DNA from: Flavobacteriaceae bacterium
GTDB lineage: Bacteria > Bacteroidota > Bacteroidia > Flavobacteriales > Flavobacteriaceae
Assembly (NCBI GenBank): GCA_023954685.1
Contig: JAGSHF010000008.1
Span: 1-35,319, forward strand
Direction of reading: 5' to 3'
DNA length: 35,319 nt
This document shows positions 27,479 to 35,192 of the stretch, piece by piece; the first letter of the stretch is position 1; each line of letters begins with the position of its first letter. The notes below the pieces were generated by a model. It was not told where the DNA came from. It saw nothing but the letters and a program-made list of their open reading frames with translations, and searched no databases. A program made the translations under genes and the position numbers.

Positions 27479-28891
27479 ATGGATAAAGAAAAACTTGTTC
27501 TCCAGCTCTTCGATTTAGGTGTCTTGCAATTCGGACAATTCACACTAAAAAGTGGCTTATCTTCTCCATTTTACCTTGATTTTCGCCGTGTAGTGGCCTA
27601 TCCTGAAACTTTAAAACACATTAGTGACCAACTTTGGGAATTGATTAAGGAATTAGACTTTGATCATCTTTGTGGAGTGCCTTATGCTGCACTTTCACTA
27701 AGTTCTGCTATATCTATGCGCCACAACAAACCAATGATTGTCAAACGCAAAGAAGTGAAAAAGCATGGCACTAAAAAGATGGTGGAAGGAATTTATGAAG
27801 AAGGGGAAAAAGCTGTCGTTATTGATGACGTAATTAGTAGTGGTATTAGTATGATCGAGACCCTTGAGGTTATTGAAGATGAGGGTTTAGAGGTAGATTA
27901 TGTAATTGCAATTGTAGATCGTATGCAAGGAGGAGTATCTACCTTAGAAAAACAAGGTTATGAAGTAAAAAGTGTCTATACTATTGAGGAGATTTTAAAT
28001 ATTCTCCATAAAAACAATAAAGTAGATGATCATACTTATAAATTAACCTTAGAGTTTATTCATAATAATCAAATTGGTTATGACAAACTTCGTTTGCAAC
28101 GTAATGTCGTTCCCAAACTAAGCTACTCTACAATCAAAATCAATACTGCCAATGAAATCACCAAACGACTATTGACAATCATAGAAAGCAAACAAACCAA
28201 TCTTTGTTGTTCTGCAGATGTCAATACTAAAAAAGAATTATTGGAATTAGCGGAACAAGTAGGGCCTTACATTTGTATGCTAAAAACCCATATAGATACT
28301 GTTGCAGATTTTGACTCTGAATTGATTGTCAAGCTAAAATCCTTATCTCAAAAGTATAATTTCCTTCTTTTTGAAGATCGGAAATTTGCAGATATTGGGC
28401 ATATCGCCAAACAGCAGTTCACCTCAGCTCCATTAAATATTGCAGATTGGGCAGATATTGTTACAGTGCATGTAGTTGCTGGATCTTCTAGTATTGATGC
28501 TCTTCGCTCAACAGAACAGTTAGATACTACTGGTTTAATTGTGGTGGCACAAATGTCTACTGAAGACACCCTAACTTCTCGTGATTATACCAAAGAAGCA
28601 CTAAAAATTGCACAAAAGCATCAAGATGTAGTAGTCGGTATTGTAGGTCAGAATAAGCGTCCTCGAGATGCAGGCCTTATGATGTTTACTCCAGGTATTA
28701 AACTAGAAGCTGGAGGAGATGCTCATGGCCAAGTCTACAATACACCTCAAGAAGCATTTGAAATGCGTGGAATTGATGTAATGATTGTAGGTCGTGGCAT
28801 TTACCAATCAGAAAATCCTGCTAAAAAATCTGCAGAATACAAACAGGTTGGTTGGAAAAGTTATCTCAAGCGGTTAGGTTTAGAGGAATAA
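27479..28891 (+). CDS. pyrEF: Fused orotate phosphoribosyltransferase / OMP decarboxylase (UMP synthase)
   Basis: 470 aa. The N-terminal OPRT domain (about 1-200) has the KRKEVKKHGTKK substrate segment and the PRPP loop VVIDDVISSG (113-122). The C-terminal OMP decarboxylase (about 215-470) has CCSADVNTK, MLKTHIDTV and the catalytic FEDRKFADIGH (Lys302, Asp305), the eukaryote-like class. Together they convert orotate to UMP. Domain order and decarboxylase class match animal and plant UMP synthase (about 480 aa), whereas most bacteria use two separate genes. It is monocistronic with a promoter box and a bidirectional terminator. OPRT uses PRPP, as PurF does, linking it to the purine block. Confidence 0.94.
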   Translation: MDKEKLVLQLFDLGVLQFGQFTLKSGLSSPFYLDFRRVVAYPETLKHISDQLWELIKELDFDHLCGVPYAALSLSSAISMRHNKPMIVKRKEVKKHGTKKMVEGIYEEGEKAVVIDDVISSGISMIETLEVIEDEGLEVDYVIAIVDRMQGGVSTLEKQGYEVKSVYTIEEILNILHKNNKVDDHTYKLTLEFIHNNQIGYDKLRLQRNVVPKLSYSTIKINTANEITKRLLTIIESKQTNLCCSADVNTKKELLELAEQVGPYICMLKTHIDTVADFDSELIVKLKSLSQKYNFLLFEDRKFADIGHIAKQQFTSAPLNIADWADIVTVHVVAGSSSIDALRSTEQLDTTGLIVVAQMSTEDTLTSRDYTKEALKIAQKHQDVVVGIVGQNKRPRDAGLMMFTPGIKLEAGGDAHGQVYNTPQEAFEMRGIDVMIVGRGIYQSENPAKKSAEYKQVGWKSYLKRLGLEE

Positions 28892-28912
28892 GATCCACTT
28901 GTCATTCCCTAT

Positions 28913-28947
28913 AAAAAAAAGGTCAGAACTCTGTTCTGACCTTTTTT
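28913..28947. terminator. Bidirectional terminator between pyrEF and the KilA-N gene
   Basis: GGTCAGAAC/GTTCTGACC (28921-28929 with 28933-28941) with a TCT loop is flanked by eight A on the left and seven T on the right, so it works on both strands for the two convergent genes. It abuts the KilA-N stop codon at 28947. Confidence 0.92.
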
Positions 28948-29660
28948 TATTTAACAGCTTGTTCCAGAATACTATGATGATAAGTATTTACATTACCATA
29001 TTTTGCATCATAAGCCTTCCCTATTGGAAAATCTTTTTGATTACTTAATTTTGTTGCAGCATAACCCCACTTCTGAGCTTTATCTAAAGGACAAGCAATA
29101 GCATTTAATGCACAATAACCAGATATGCTATAGTAATTTTCATCAATACTTGTGATTTTTGCATCCAAGTCAGAAATATAATCCTTCACATGGCTCAAAT
29201 CCTCTTTAATCTCACCTAATTCTTTTTCATGATACTCCAACTGATCTGCAATTAAACGAATACTTTTCACTAACCCCATATTAGGCCTATGAGTAACAAG
29301 TTCAGTTTTTCCTTGAATTAGCAATTCGTAAATTCGATCATAAACCCAAAGTTCAAAATCAACAGACAACCAAGAAGCGAGTTTTAAAGCTAATTTTTCA
29401 TCCATCCAAGTTCCTTGCAACTCAGGTATTCCTCCTTGCACAACCCTCAAAACTTCGCGTTGATCTTCGTTACGGGAATTCTCGTAACGTCTTTCTAAAG
29501 CTAAAATATATCCTTTGGTTTGTTTCAAACGTAAAAAATCATTCACCCTTTTATTTTTAAAAGGTTTAATCATTTCTGTTGCATTTACCATCTTATTCCC
29601 ATCAGAAAATTCAAAAGAAATCATTTTTCCTTCATATTCAAATTTGTGGAGATTTCCCAT
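28947..29660 (-). CDS. KilA-N domain DNA-binding protein
   Basis: 237 aa. The KilA-N domain (residues about 5-105) is recognised from KMVNATEMIKPFKNKRVNDFL, YILALERRYE, VVQGGIPELQGTWMDEKLAL and KLASWLSVDFELWVYDRIYELL. A probable coiled coil follows (about 125-170, KELGEIKEDLSHVKDYISDL) and a C-terminal segment (180-237) without clear homology. KilA-N proteins are DNA-binding factors typical of phages, plasmids and integrated elements, so it is the most mobile-element-like gene apart from rep and par. A 22-bp perfect palindrome lies about 107 bp upstream and may be its operator. Its target and role are unknown. Confidence 0.85.
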   Translation of the reverse strand: MGNLHKFEYEGKMISFEFSDGNKMVNATEMIKPFKNKRVNDFLRLKQTKGYILALERRYENSRNEDQREVLRVVQGGIPELQGTWMDEKLALKLASWLSVDFELWVYDRIYELLIQGKTELVTHRPNMGLVKSIRLIADQLEYHEKELGEIKEDLSHVKDYISDLDAKITSIDENYYSISGYCALNAIACPLDKAQKWGYAATKLSNQKDFPIGKAYDAKYGNVNTYHHSILEQAVK

Positions 29661-29766
29661 ATTTTAGATTCAATTAAATTGAAATTCGATAAAAACCCTA
29701 TTTTATGATTTATTTTATAAGAATAAATATATTATATATCTATGTTTTAGATAGAATAAATATTTC

Positions 29767-29788
29767 ATTAAAAAGGATCCTTTTTAAT
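29767..29788. promoter_or_regulatory. 22-bp perfect palindrome upstream of the KilA-N gene
   Basis: ATTAAAAAGGA is followed immediately by its reverse complement, with no spacer, in the 220-bp gap between the KilA-N gene and the small membrane peptide gene. A spacerless palindrome suits a dimeric DNA-binding protein. No T tract follows, so it is unlikely to be a terminator. Confidence 0.4.
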
Positions 29789-29807
29789 ATAATAATTCAA
29801 AACATAT

Positions 29808-29852
29808 AAAAAAAGCTGAGCATTTCTAAGATAGAAATGTTCAGCTTTTTTT
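29808..29852 (-). terminator. Terminator after the small membrane peptide gene
   Basis: A 15-bp stem including one G-T pair (29813-29827 with 29833-29847, 5-nt loop) with A and T runs outside. On the minus strand it follows the 44-codon gene by 29 bp and ends in a T run, which supports that this gene is transcribed. Confidence 0.85.
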
Positions 29853-29880
29853 ATAAAATTAGATTTACCAAATTACTCTA

Positions 29881-30015
29881 CTATTGTACAGCTGGTAAGA
29901 AATTATCATTCAAGTAATATACATAAGACCACAACATTGCAAAAACAATAAGAAAAAGTACTAAACCCAATAAAAAGCGTTCGGTTCCCCAAACATTATC
30001 ATTATGACCACTCAT
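29881..30015 (-). CDS. 44-aa single-pass membrane peptide, unknown function
   Basis: The frame runs from ATG at 30015 to TAG at 29881. The product begins MSGHNDNVWGTERFLLG, has one hydrophobic segment (FLLGLVLFLIVFAMLW, about residues 14-29), then YVYYLNDNFLPAVQ. The layout suggests a small membrane protein with a polar N-terminus and an aromatic belt, as in many small subunits of respiratory or transport complexes. A dedicated terminator lies just downstream and gene-sized gaps surround it, which argues for a real gene. No family was recognised. Start and reading frame are directly visible; function is open. Confidence 0.62.
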   Translation of the reverse strand: MSGHNDNVWGTERFLLGLVLFLIVFAMLWSYVYYLNDNFLPAVQ

Positions 30016-30166
30016 AACTATATGATTTTAATTATTTAATTTCTATTTAAAGTCTAGCGCTAAGTTAAAAAATAATGCTAAAAACCCTATGCTTCCAAAC
30101 CTTTTTTTAGTTTAAGCAGAGACAAAAAGGTATTTATGCCCAAACAATACCTAAAAACTTATAACT

Positions 30167-30184
30167 TAGAGTATAGATACTCTA
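30167..30184. promoter_or_regulatory. 18-bp near-palindrome upstream of the OmpA-family gene
   Basis: TAGAGTAT and its complement ATACTCTA flank a 2-bp AG centre, ending 20 bp before the ATG at 30205. It could be an operator or a 5' leader hairpin. The rest of 30016-30204 shows no gene. Confidence 0.35.
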
Positions 30185-30204
30185 TATAGAACAATATTAG
30201 ACCT

Positions 30205-31551
30205 ATGAAAAAAATTATACTTTACTTCTCTTTCCTTTTGTCCTTTCATTTGCTTTCCGCTCAAGCCCCCTCAGATTATGCGGTAGAGTTAGCTGCTTTT
30301 GATCAATCAGTTCCTCTTAGTTATTTTAAAAAAATTAAAGGTGTTTATGAAACTTATGATGTAAATCAAATCTATCGTTATCATATTGCTGCTCCTACAA
30401 AGGAAGAGGCTGATGTTATCTTGGGTCGAGTAAAAAAACAAGGATTTCCTAATGCCCGAATTATTGATTTTGCTTATATCCGGGAAGTTTGCGAAGCAAA
30501 ATGTGGTTATATTCCTCCCAAAAGAACTACTTTGGGAGCTATCCCAAATAATATTAGCAACAACACTACAAGTCGAAATGCTAACAATAATACCCCAACA
30601 AAAAACACAACATCACTTAGTGCCACAGCACTTTTAGGCAAAAATGCAGAAAAAATACCTGAAAGCCTACAAGATGAAGTATGGTTAGCATTTTATGAAC
30701 AATATAAGGACCTTGGTCTTAAGGAAGAATTTCTTTACCAAATCTATAAAATATTTGGTAGTTCTATAAATATTGACAAAGCAGCTTGGTTTGAATTTTT
30801 AGAGAAGAACAAACATCTTGGAGCTACCAATGCGGAACTTTTCGACTTTTTTATGAAATATGGGGATCTGAGCATTAGCCAAGCAGATTGGTTTGTCTAC
30901 AAAAATGGTGATGATGAAAATTTTAAAAATTGGATGCAATTTAAAGAACGTAACAATAATTTAGGAGCTACCAATTCGGAACTTCTAGCATTGTACAATG
31001 AGTTTGGTAATATTGTGATAAGTCAAGCTATGTGGTTCTTATTCAAAGAAGATCAAAAAAAGAAAGGTAAAGATCCTAGTGATTTTGAAACAGGTGATTG
31101 GGGAGAGCCCACAACTAATAATTATGCAGATATAGAAACTATTGGTTTTGTACTTTTTGAATTTGGGGGAACTAAACTCTCAACTAAAACCTATCAAGAA
31201 CTAGACAAAGTAGTTAATGCACTCAAAAGAAATAAAAATCTAAGTGTAGAATTAGTTGGTCATGCTGATGCAATTGGCAATGCTGCTAATAACAGAGCAT
31301 TATCTTTACGTCGCGCAAAACAAGTACAAAGTTACTTACTAAAAAAAGGAGTTCCTAGCCAGCAAACCAAAGCTACAGGAATGGGAGAAGACTCCCCTAT
31401 TGCTATCAATAATACAACTGATGGAACAGATAGCCCTGAAGGACGAAAATACAATCGACGTGTTGATTTGCGAGTGACAGATCCAAATGGTAATTTGGTA
31501 CAATTAGTCTCCCTAGTTACTATTCCAGAACAATTGCGTCGAAGAAATTAA
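30205..31551 (+). CDS. Exported SPOR-like/OmpA-family protein with internal tryptophan repeats
   Basis: 448 aa. A signal peptide (1-20, ending LLSAQA) is followed by a SPOR-like fold at about 24-95 (YAVELAAFDQSVPLSYF, then YRYHIAAPTKEEADVIL). After an Asn/Thr-rich linker come three related units of about 34-50 residues, each with LG(A/L)(T/K)xxE(L/F) and ending near AxW (about 155-280). The C-terminal OmpA domain (about 325-435) has VELVGHADAIGNAANNRALSLRRAKQV and NRRVDLRV, residues that bind peptidoglycan diaminopimelate. It probably sits in the periplasm or outer membrane tied to the cell wall. The middle repeat is the unusual part. A bidirectional terminator follows. Confidence 0.82.
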   Translation: MKKIILYFSFLLSFHLLSAQAPSDYAVELAAFDQSVPLSYFKKIKGVYETYDVNQIYRYHIAAPTKEEADVILGRVKKQGFPNARIIDFAYIREVCEAKCGYIPPKRTTLGAIPNNISNNTTSRNANNNTPTKNTTSLSATALLGKNAEKIPESLQDEVWLAFYEQYKDLGLKEEFLYQIYKIFGSSINIDKAAWFEFLEKNKHLGATNAELFDFFMKYGDLSISQADWFVYKNGDDENFKNWMQFKERNNNLGATNSELLALYNEFGNIVISQAMWFLFKEDQKKKGKDPSDFETGDWGEPTTNNYADIETIGFVLFEFGGTKLSTKTYQELDKVVNALKRNKNLSVELVGHADAIGNAANNRALSLRRAKQVQSYLLKKGVPSQQTKATGMGEDSPIAINNTTDGTDSPEGRKYNRRVDLRVTDPNGNLVQLVSLVTIPEQLRRRN

Positions 31552-31556
31552 AATAG

Positions 31557-31589
31557 AAATGCCGATTCTAATTATTAGAATCGGCATTT
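31557..31589. terminator. Bidirectional hairpin between the OmpA-family gene and kynA
   Basis: A perfect 14-bp stem (31557-31570 with 31576-31589; arms contain GCCGATTCTA/TAGAATCGGC) with a 5-nt loop, between convergent genes. Short T/A runs flank it on both sides. Confidence 0.8.
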
Positions 31590-31609
31590 TGATAAAAAAC
31601 AAACACCCC

Positions 31610-32671
31610 TTAGAGTCTAAATGATAGTTTACTCTCTAAACCTTTAGGAAGTTTTGGTAATTTTTGTCTTGGAACTAGATAGGTCGCCAAACTATTCAAC
31701 TCTGCAAAAATCTGATGTTTTTCCATTGCTCCTTTAAGGTAACCAGCTCCTGAAGATCCTCCAGTTCCAGCACGCATCCCAATCATTCGACGTACCATAA
31801 TGATGTGACGATAACGGAAAGTTGCCATCAACTCATCAATCTCTAAAACCATATTTAGTAAACGATAAGGTTGTTGCAAAAGAGGGTATTCACGATATAA
31901 TGTGATAAATAAAGCTGCTCGACAAGCATTAGCACTTAAACGCATTTCACGTCCATCCATACCCATAAAAATTTGATCAAAAGCTTTCATACTAATTGAT
32001 TCTCGCTCTCCAGCTTGAAGTCCAGCTTGATAAATCTTGCGATAAGCTCCCCAAAATGGGTGCAAACTCTCATCTGCTCCCTCAGGCAATTCAAAATTAG
32101 CCCAATATTTATCGACAATCCAAAAAGGCATACGACTCAACCATTGATCCAATAATTCAAACAAAGAAGGATTTGTCTCAGCTTTCTCAACAGCTTGGAT
32201 ATGCTCTTCTCTTAATTGTTGTTGGTAATATTTTTGAGCAAACCGATGCTCCATTTTTAGACCTAACTTTGTTTCCAATAAACGAAATTGAAAACTCTGA
32301 AATCCAGATGCAGGAGTCAATAAATCTCTAAAGTCTAAAAAATCCATAGGAGTCATAGTTTCTAAAACTCGTACCTGATTTACCAAAAGCTTCCAAATTT
32401 CAATAACTCTTCCCAAGCGATGTGTAGCAATCTGCATTCCTGCAGAATTATCATCAATCTCGTCGTTCATAAAAATCTCCAGAATGGAGTCTAAATCATG
32501 CATAATTTGCTTAAACCAAAGCTCATAAGCTTGATGTATAATAATGAACAACATTTCATCATGTGCTTCCACATTTTGTGCCTCACTTTCAGGAAACTGT
32601 GCATCTAGAATTTTATCTAGAGCTAAATAATCCCCATAATACTGCTCCTTTCCGGTATAAGAGTTTTTCAT
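31610..32671 (-). CDS. kynA: Tryptophan 2,3-dioxygenase
   Basis: 353 aa. A heme enzyme that oxidises tryptophan to N-formylkynurenine, the first step of the kynurenine pathway (degradation or NAD synthesis). Recognised from HDEMLFIIIHQAYELWFKQI (His46, distal), FRDLLTPASGFQSFQFR (Arg115/Arg130) and FRYRHIIMVRRMIG with the proximal heme ligand His289, then the GTGGSSG loop (302-308). Longer than the about 280-298-aa proteobacterial form, closer to eukaryotic and Bacteroidota enzymes. It lies 38 bp after a small chagasin-like gene on the same strand. No other kynurenine-pathway gene is present in the window. Confidence 0.95.
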   Translation of the reverse strand: MKNSYTGKEQYYGDYLALDKILDAQFPESEAQNVEAHDEMLFIIIHQAYELWFKQIMHDLDSILEIFMNDEIDDNSAGMQIATHRLGRVIEIWKLLVNQVRVLETMTPMDFLDFRDLLTPASGFQSFQFRLLETKLGLKMEHRFAQKYYQQQLREEHIQAVEKAETNPSLFELLDQWLSRMPFWIVDKYWANFELPEGADESLHPFWGAYRKIYQAGLQAGERESISMKAFDQIFMGMDGREMRLSANACRAALFITLYREYPLLQQPYRLLNMVLEIDELMATFRYRHIIMVRRMIGMRAGTGGSSGAGYLKGAMEKHQIFAELNSLATYLVPRQKLPKLPKGLESKLSFRL

Positions 32672-32709
32672 ATTCTATGAATCTTTAAATGGTTGGTATC
32701 TATCCTAAT

Positions 32710-33033
32710 TTATTTAACAAAAATCCTAAATTGGTATTCTTCTTCTAAATCAAATCTAAAATATTTTCGAATAAACAGTAAAGTCGTCCCTTCTAACTTT
32801 GAATTAAATGTAAATGTAGTTTGAGCAGCATCTCCCCCAGTCATCCCTGACTTCATTCGTTCAGCATTTTCATATTTAGTATTTGTTTCCATGTGTCCCA
32901 AAACCTCCGCATTTTCAATCTCAAATTCAGCGGTATACCCTACTGAAACATGTTCATGGTAAGTAAAAGTACATTTGTCACCGATCTTCAAATGAATTTC
33001 TTTTTCCAATGGTGATAATTTTACTACTTTCAT
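32710..33033 (-). CDS. Small protein resembling chagasin-type (I42) protease inhibitors
   Basis: 107 aa from the ATG at 33033; the frame extends 27 bp to a TTG that is unlikely to be used. No signal peptide is seen. It is beta-rich, with loop spacing reminiscent of the chagasin family: VSVGYTAEFE (loop 1), GMTGGDAAQTTFTF (the Gly-Gly loop) and GTTLLFIRKYFR in place of the usual RPW loop. Family members block papain-like cysteine proteases with these loops, but the key wording is degenerate here, so inhibitor activity is uncertain. It is 38 bp upstream of kynA, probably cotranscribed, and diverges from the lipoprotein gene at 33095. Confidence 0.5.
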   Translation of the reverse strand: MKVVKLSPLEKEIHLKIGDKCTFTYHEHVSVGYTAEFEIENAEVLGHMETNTKYENAERMKSGMTGGDAAQTTFTFNSKLEGTTLLFIRKYFRFDLEEEYQFRIFVK

Positions 33034-33094
33034 TGCTACTATATTTATTTTGATCGCCAAGATACAGGAATTCCCCGCAACTTAAACATTCAGT

Positions 33095-34198
33095 ATGAAA
33101 AAATACATGATCTTCATCATCCTTCTAGGGTACTTGAGTAGTTGCCAAATGCTTCGAAATAGTTCCTCTACCAACAACTCTAATTACATTGCCCAAACTT
33201 TGGAGGAAGGCTTAATAGATTGCTTCCCTCCTTATTGGGATTCATTGAAAAACCGTTGGACATTCTGTGAATTATCTGCTGCAGTAGCCTATCAACAAAA
33301 ACTCTTTGTTGCTAGTGATAAAACTATTCCAAATCACAGCTCTGTATTGAAAATGACGATAGATGATGGCAATATTAGCAATCCTAAATCTCCTACTTAT
33401 GTAGATAGAGAACTTTTGCAAGCTGCTATAAAATTTGAAGATTTCAGTATTAGTCCTGACCAAAAATATATATTTTTGACTACTGGTTTTGATCGCTTAA
33501 AGCCAGATGATTGGGATGCATACAATTGTTTATTAGCTTGGCCTGCTGACCAAGTAGAAAATGTACAACTCTTAGCATCTAGTGATAGAAATGGAGTAAA
33601 ATCCTCCATCAATTTACGTCAAAAAATAAAAGCTGCTTTAGCAGATAATAACCAACCTGAAGGACCTAAATATTTTAAGGTTGAAGGTCTTGCTGCCACT
33701 CCTAATCAACAGTTAATTTTTGGGATAAGGGAAATGGGAAATCGTTATGATGATTTTCAATATAAAATTGTGTTATTAGCTATCAATTATAAAATTGACG
33801 AAAAAGGGCAAATCAAACTTGGAGAAAGAATGGACGCGATTTATGAGTTTAATCCATTCAAACAAGACTATCCAAACCTCCAACTCCCAATCGCCTTATC
33901 AAGTATCGAGTATGACATCCACCACAACCACTTTTATTTGACTACAAGTTTTGAGCATGATGAAAAGTTGGGAGCTTATCTATGGATTTTGGACCAAAAG
34001 TCAATTGTGGATGGTGCTGCTCCTCAACTTCTAAAAACAATTGAAAATCTGCCTTTTGAAATGAATCATAAAGCAGAAGCAGTTAGTATTATTGGAAAGA
34101 ATAAACTTTTGATTATTCATGATGATGATCGCTCTTTAATTGAAGGAAGAAAACCTCATCAATCTGCTTTCCAAATCCTAAACATTAATACCCCTTAA
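33095..34198 (+). CDS. Lipoprotein with propeller-like repeats, unknown function
   Basis: 367 aa. Lipobox LSSC with Cys17 follows a short signal (MKKYMIFIILLGYLS), so the protein is membrane-anchored in the cell envelope. The mature part contains repeated strand patterns (FSISPDQKYIFLTTGFDRL, VEGLAATPNQQLIFGIREM, LSSIEYDIHHNHFYLTTSF, AEAVSIIGKNKLLIIHDDD), suggesting a beta-propeller. The EGLA...GIR wording recalls DUF3616 or phytase-like esterase domains, but I cannot confirm it. It is divergent from the chagasin-like/kynA pair with a 61-bp gap and is the last full gene before the origin region. Confidence 0.65.
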   Translation: MKKYMIFIILLGYLSSCQMLRNSSSTNNSNYIAQTLEEGLIDCFPPYWDSLKNRWTFCELSAAVAYQQKLFVASDKTIPNHSSVLKMTIDDGNISNPKSPTYVDRELLQAAIKFEDFSISPDQKYIFLTTGFDRLKPDDWDAYNCLLAWPADQVENVQLLASSDRNGVKSSINLRQKIKAALADNNQPEGPKYFKVEGLAATPNQQLIFGIREMGNRYDDFQYKIVLLAINYKIDEKGQIKLGERMDAIYEFNPFKQDYPNLQLPIALSSIEYDIHHNHFYLTTSFEHDEKLGAYLWILDQKSIVDGAAPQLLKTIENLPFEMNHKAEAVSIIGKNKLLIIHDDDRSLIEGRKPHQSAFQILNINTP

Positions 34199-34260
34199 AT
34201 TTTAATCCTAAGCGACTATTAATTCTTTTACTAGTAAGACTACCAAGTTTAATCAAAAGT

Positions 34261-34294
34261 GCCTTAAAAAGGCAAAAAAAAGCCTTTCGAGGCT
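34261..34294 (-). terminator. Minus-strand terminator with overlapping alternative hairpins
   Basis: On the minus strand AGCCT-CGAA-AGGCT (34294-34281) runs into a T run (34280-34274). The neighbouring GCCTT/AAGGC pair (34261-34265 with 34269-34273) can form a competing hairpin. There is no minus-strand gene between it and the window end, so it would end a transcript arising in the origin region. The 5-bp stem is short. Confidence 0.4.
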
Positions 34295-34409
34295 AATTCA
34301 ATCTAAATAAAATATTCTTGGCAGAATCTCTAATTCTAATCAACAGAAAAATATTAAATCTAGGAAAATTCTAACTGAGTAAAAATTATTCCTAGAAAAT
34401 AGCTAAAGC

Positions 34410-34772
34410 AGTCCTAAATCTGTCGTTTTTAGTCTATTTCGAACGACAGATTTAGGACTTTGGGTATTCAATTAGCAGAAATTTTAAGAAAAAAGTCCTA
34501 AAATTGTCGTTTTTTGAGCAGCTCATCGGTGGTTTTTTAGTAAAAAATAAGAATCGAGTCCTAAAATTGTCGTTTTTCGAGCTTTAAAACGACAGATTTA
34601 GGACTTTTGGGCGACTTCATGCCTATTTTCGCTAGAATCAAGTCCTAAAATTGTCGTTTTTCAATAAAAATAGCTTGATTTTGCAAAGGAAAAGCTGTAT
34701 TTTATCTTTAGGAGAATATCCAAGTCCTAAAATTGTCGTTTTTCGATGCTTTAAAACGACAGATTTAGGAGT
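34410..34772. repeat. Origin-distal iteron cluster: three inverted pairs alternating with two singles
   Basis: Leftward copies start at 34410, 34494, 34557, 34641 and 34723; rightward copies lie at 34442-34459, 34586-34605 and 34753-34772. They give the order pair, single, pair, single, pair. Spacings of leftward copies are 84, 63, 84 and 82 bp. Four of five leftward copies carry the variant AACGACAATTTTAGGACT (read on their own strand), while rightward copies have the canonical AACGACAGATTTAGGACT (the last ends GGAGT). These are probable Rep-binding sites. Confidence 0.88.
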
Positions 34773-34799
34773 GAAAAATCTAAAACTGGAGTCAAACTT

Positions 34800-34904
34800 G
34801 GTAAAATAGTACAAAACTATACATTTTTATGTTCTACTTATTTTATTTTTTTAAGTATTACGTATTTTATTATGTTTGCAATTTAAAAAAATCTTTAAAA
34901 AAGG
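34800..34904. other. AT-rich segment, candidate DNA unwinding element
   Basis: This roughly 105-bp stretch between the two iteron clusters has very few G/C bases, including long T and A runs and TTATTTTATT-type repeats. AT-rich DNA beside iterons is where Rep-driven melting usually begins. No DnaA box of good quality was found in it. Confidence 0.5.
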
Positions 34905-34949
34905 AAAAACAACACCAAAATCTGGAAATTTCCTTGTTGTTGTTTTTTT
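34905..34949 (+). terminator. Hairpin with T run between origin and rep copy 2
   Basis: AAAAACAACACCAA (34905-34918) pairs with 34934-34947 with a single G-T mismatch, and T residues continue on the plus strand. It could insulate the rep promoter from upstream transcription; A/T flanks on both sides make it possibly bidirectional. Confidence 0.5.
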
Positions 34950-35015
34950 ATTAATTTTAATCTTTTAATCTTTTCGGTGCTCTACAGCCCACTGTTTATC
35001 GGGCTTTCAGATTTG

Positions 35016-35130
35016 AAAAACGACAGATTTAGGACTAAAAACGACAGATTTAGGACTAAAAACGACAGATTTAGGACTTTCGAACGACAGATTTAGGACT
35101 AAAAACGACAGATTTAGGACTAAAAACGAC
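35016..35130 (+). repeat. Direct iteron array upstream of rep copy 2
   Basis: Five complete tandem copies (35016-35036, 35037-35057, 35058-35078, 35079-35100, 35101-35121) with a 21-bp period, one being 22 bp (TTCG replacing AAA at its start), plus a half copy AAAAACGAC at 35122-35130. The inverted half copy GTCGTTTTT follows at 35145-35153, as in copy 1. Confidence 0.93.
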
Positions 35131-35192
35131 TTATTTTTTTTGTTGTCGTTTTTTAGTTTTATATTGCTTTTCAGCATAAATTTTAGTGAAAA

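Noticed and set aside
34410-35130. Possible CRISPR array because of repeated 18-21-bp units
   Set aside because: Units are directly abutting or inverted, spacers are not of uniform length, and they adjoin a Rep_3 gene; these are iterons.
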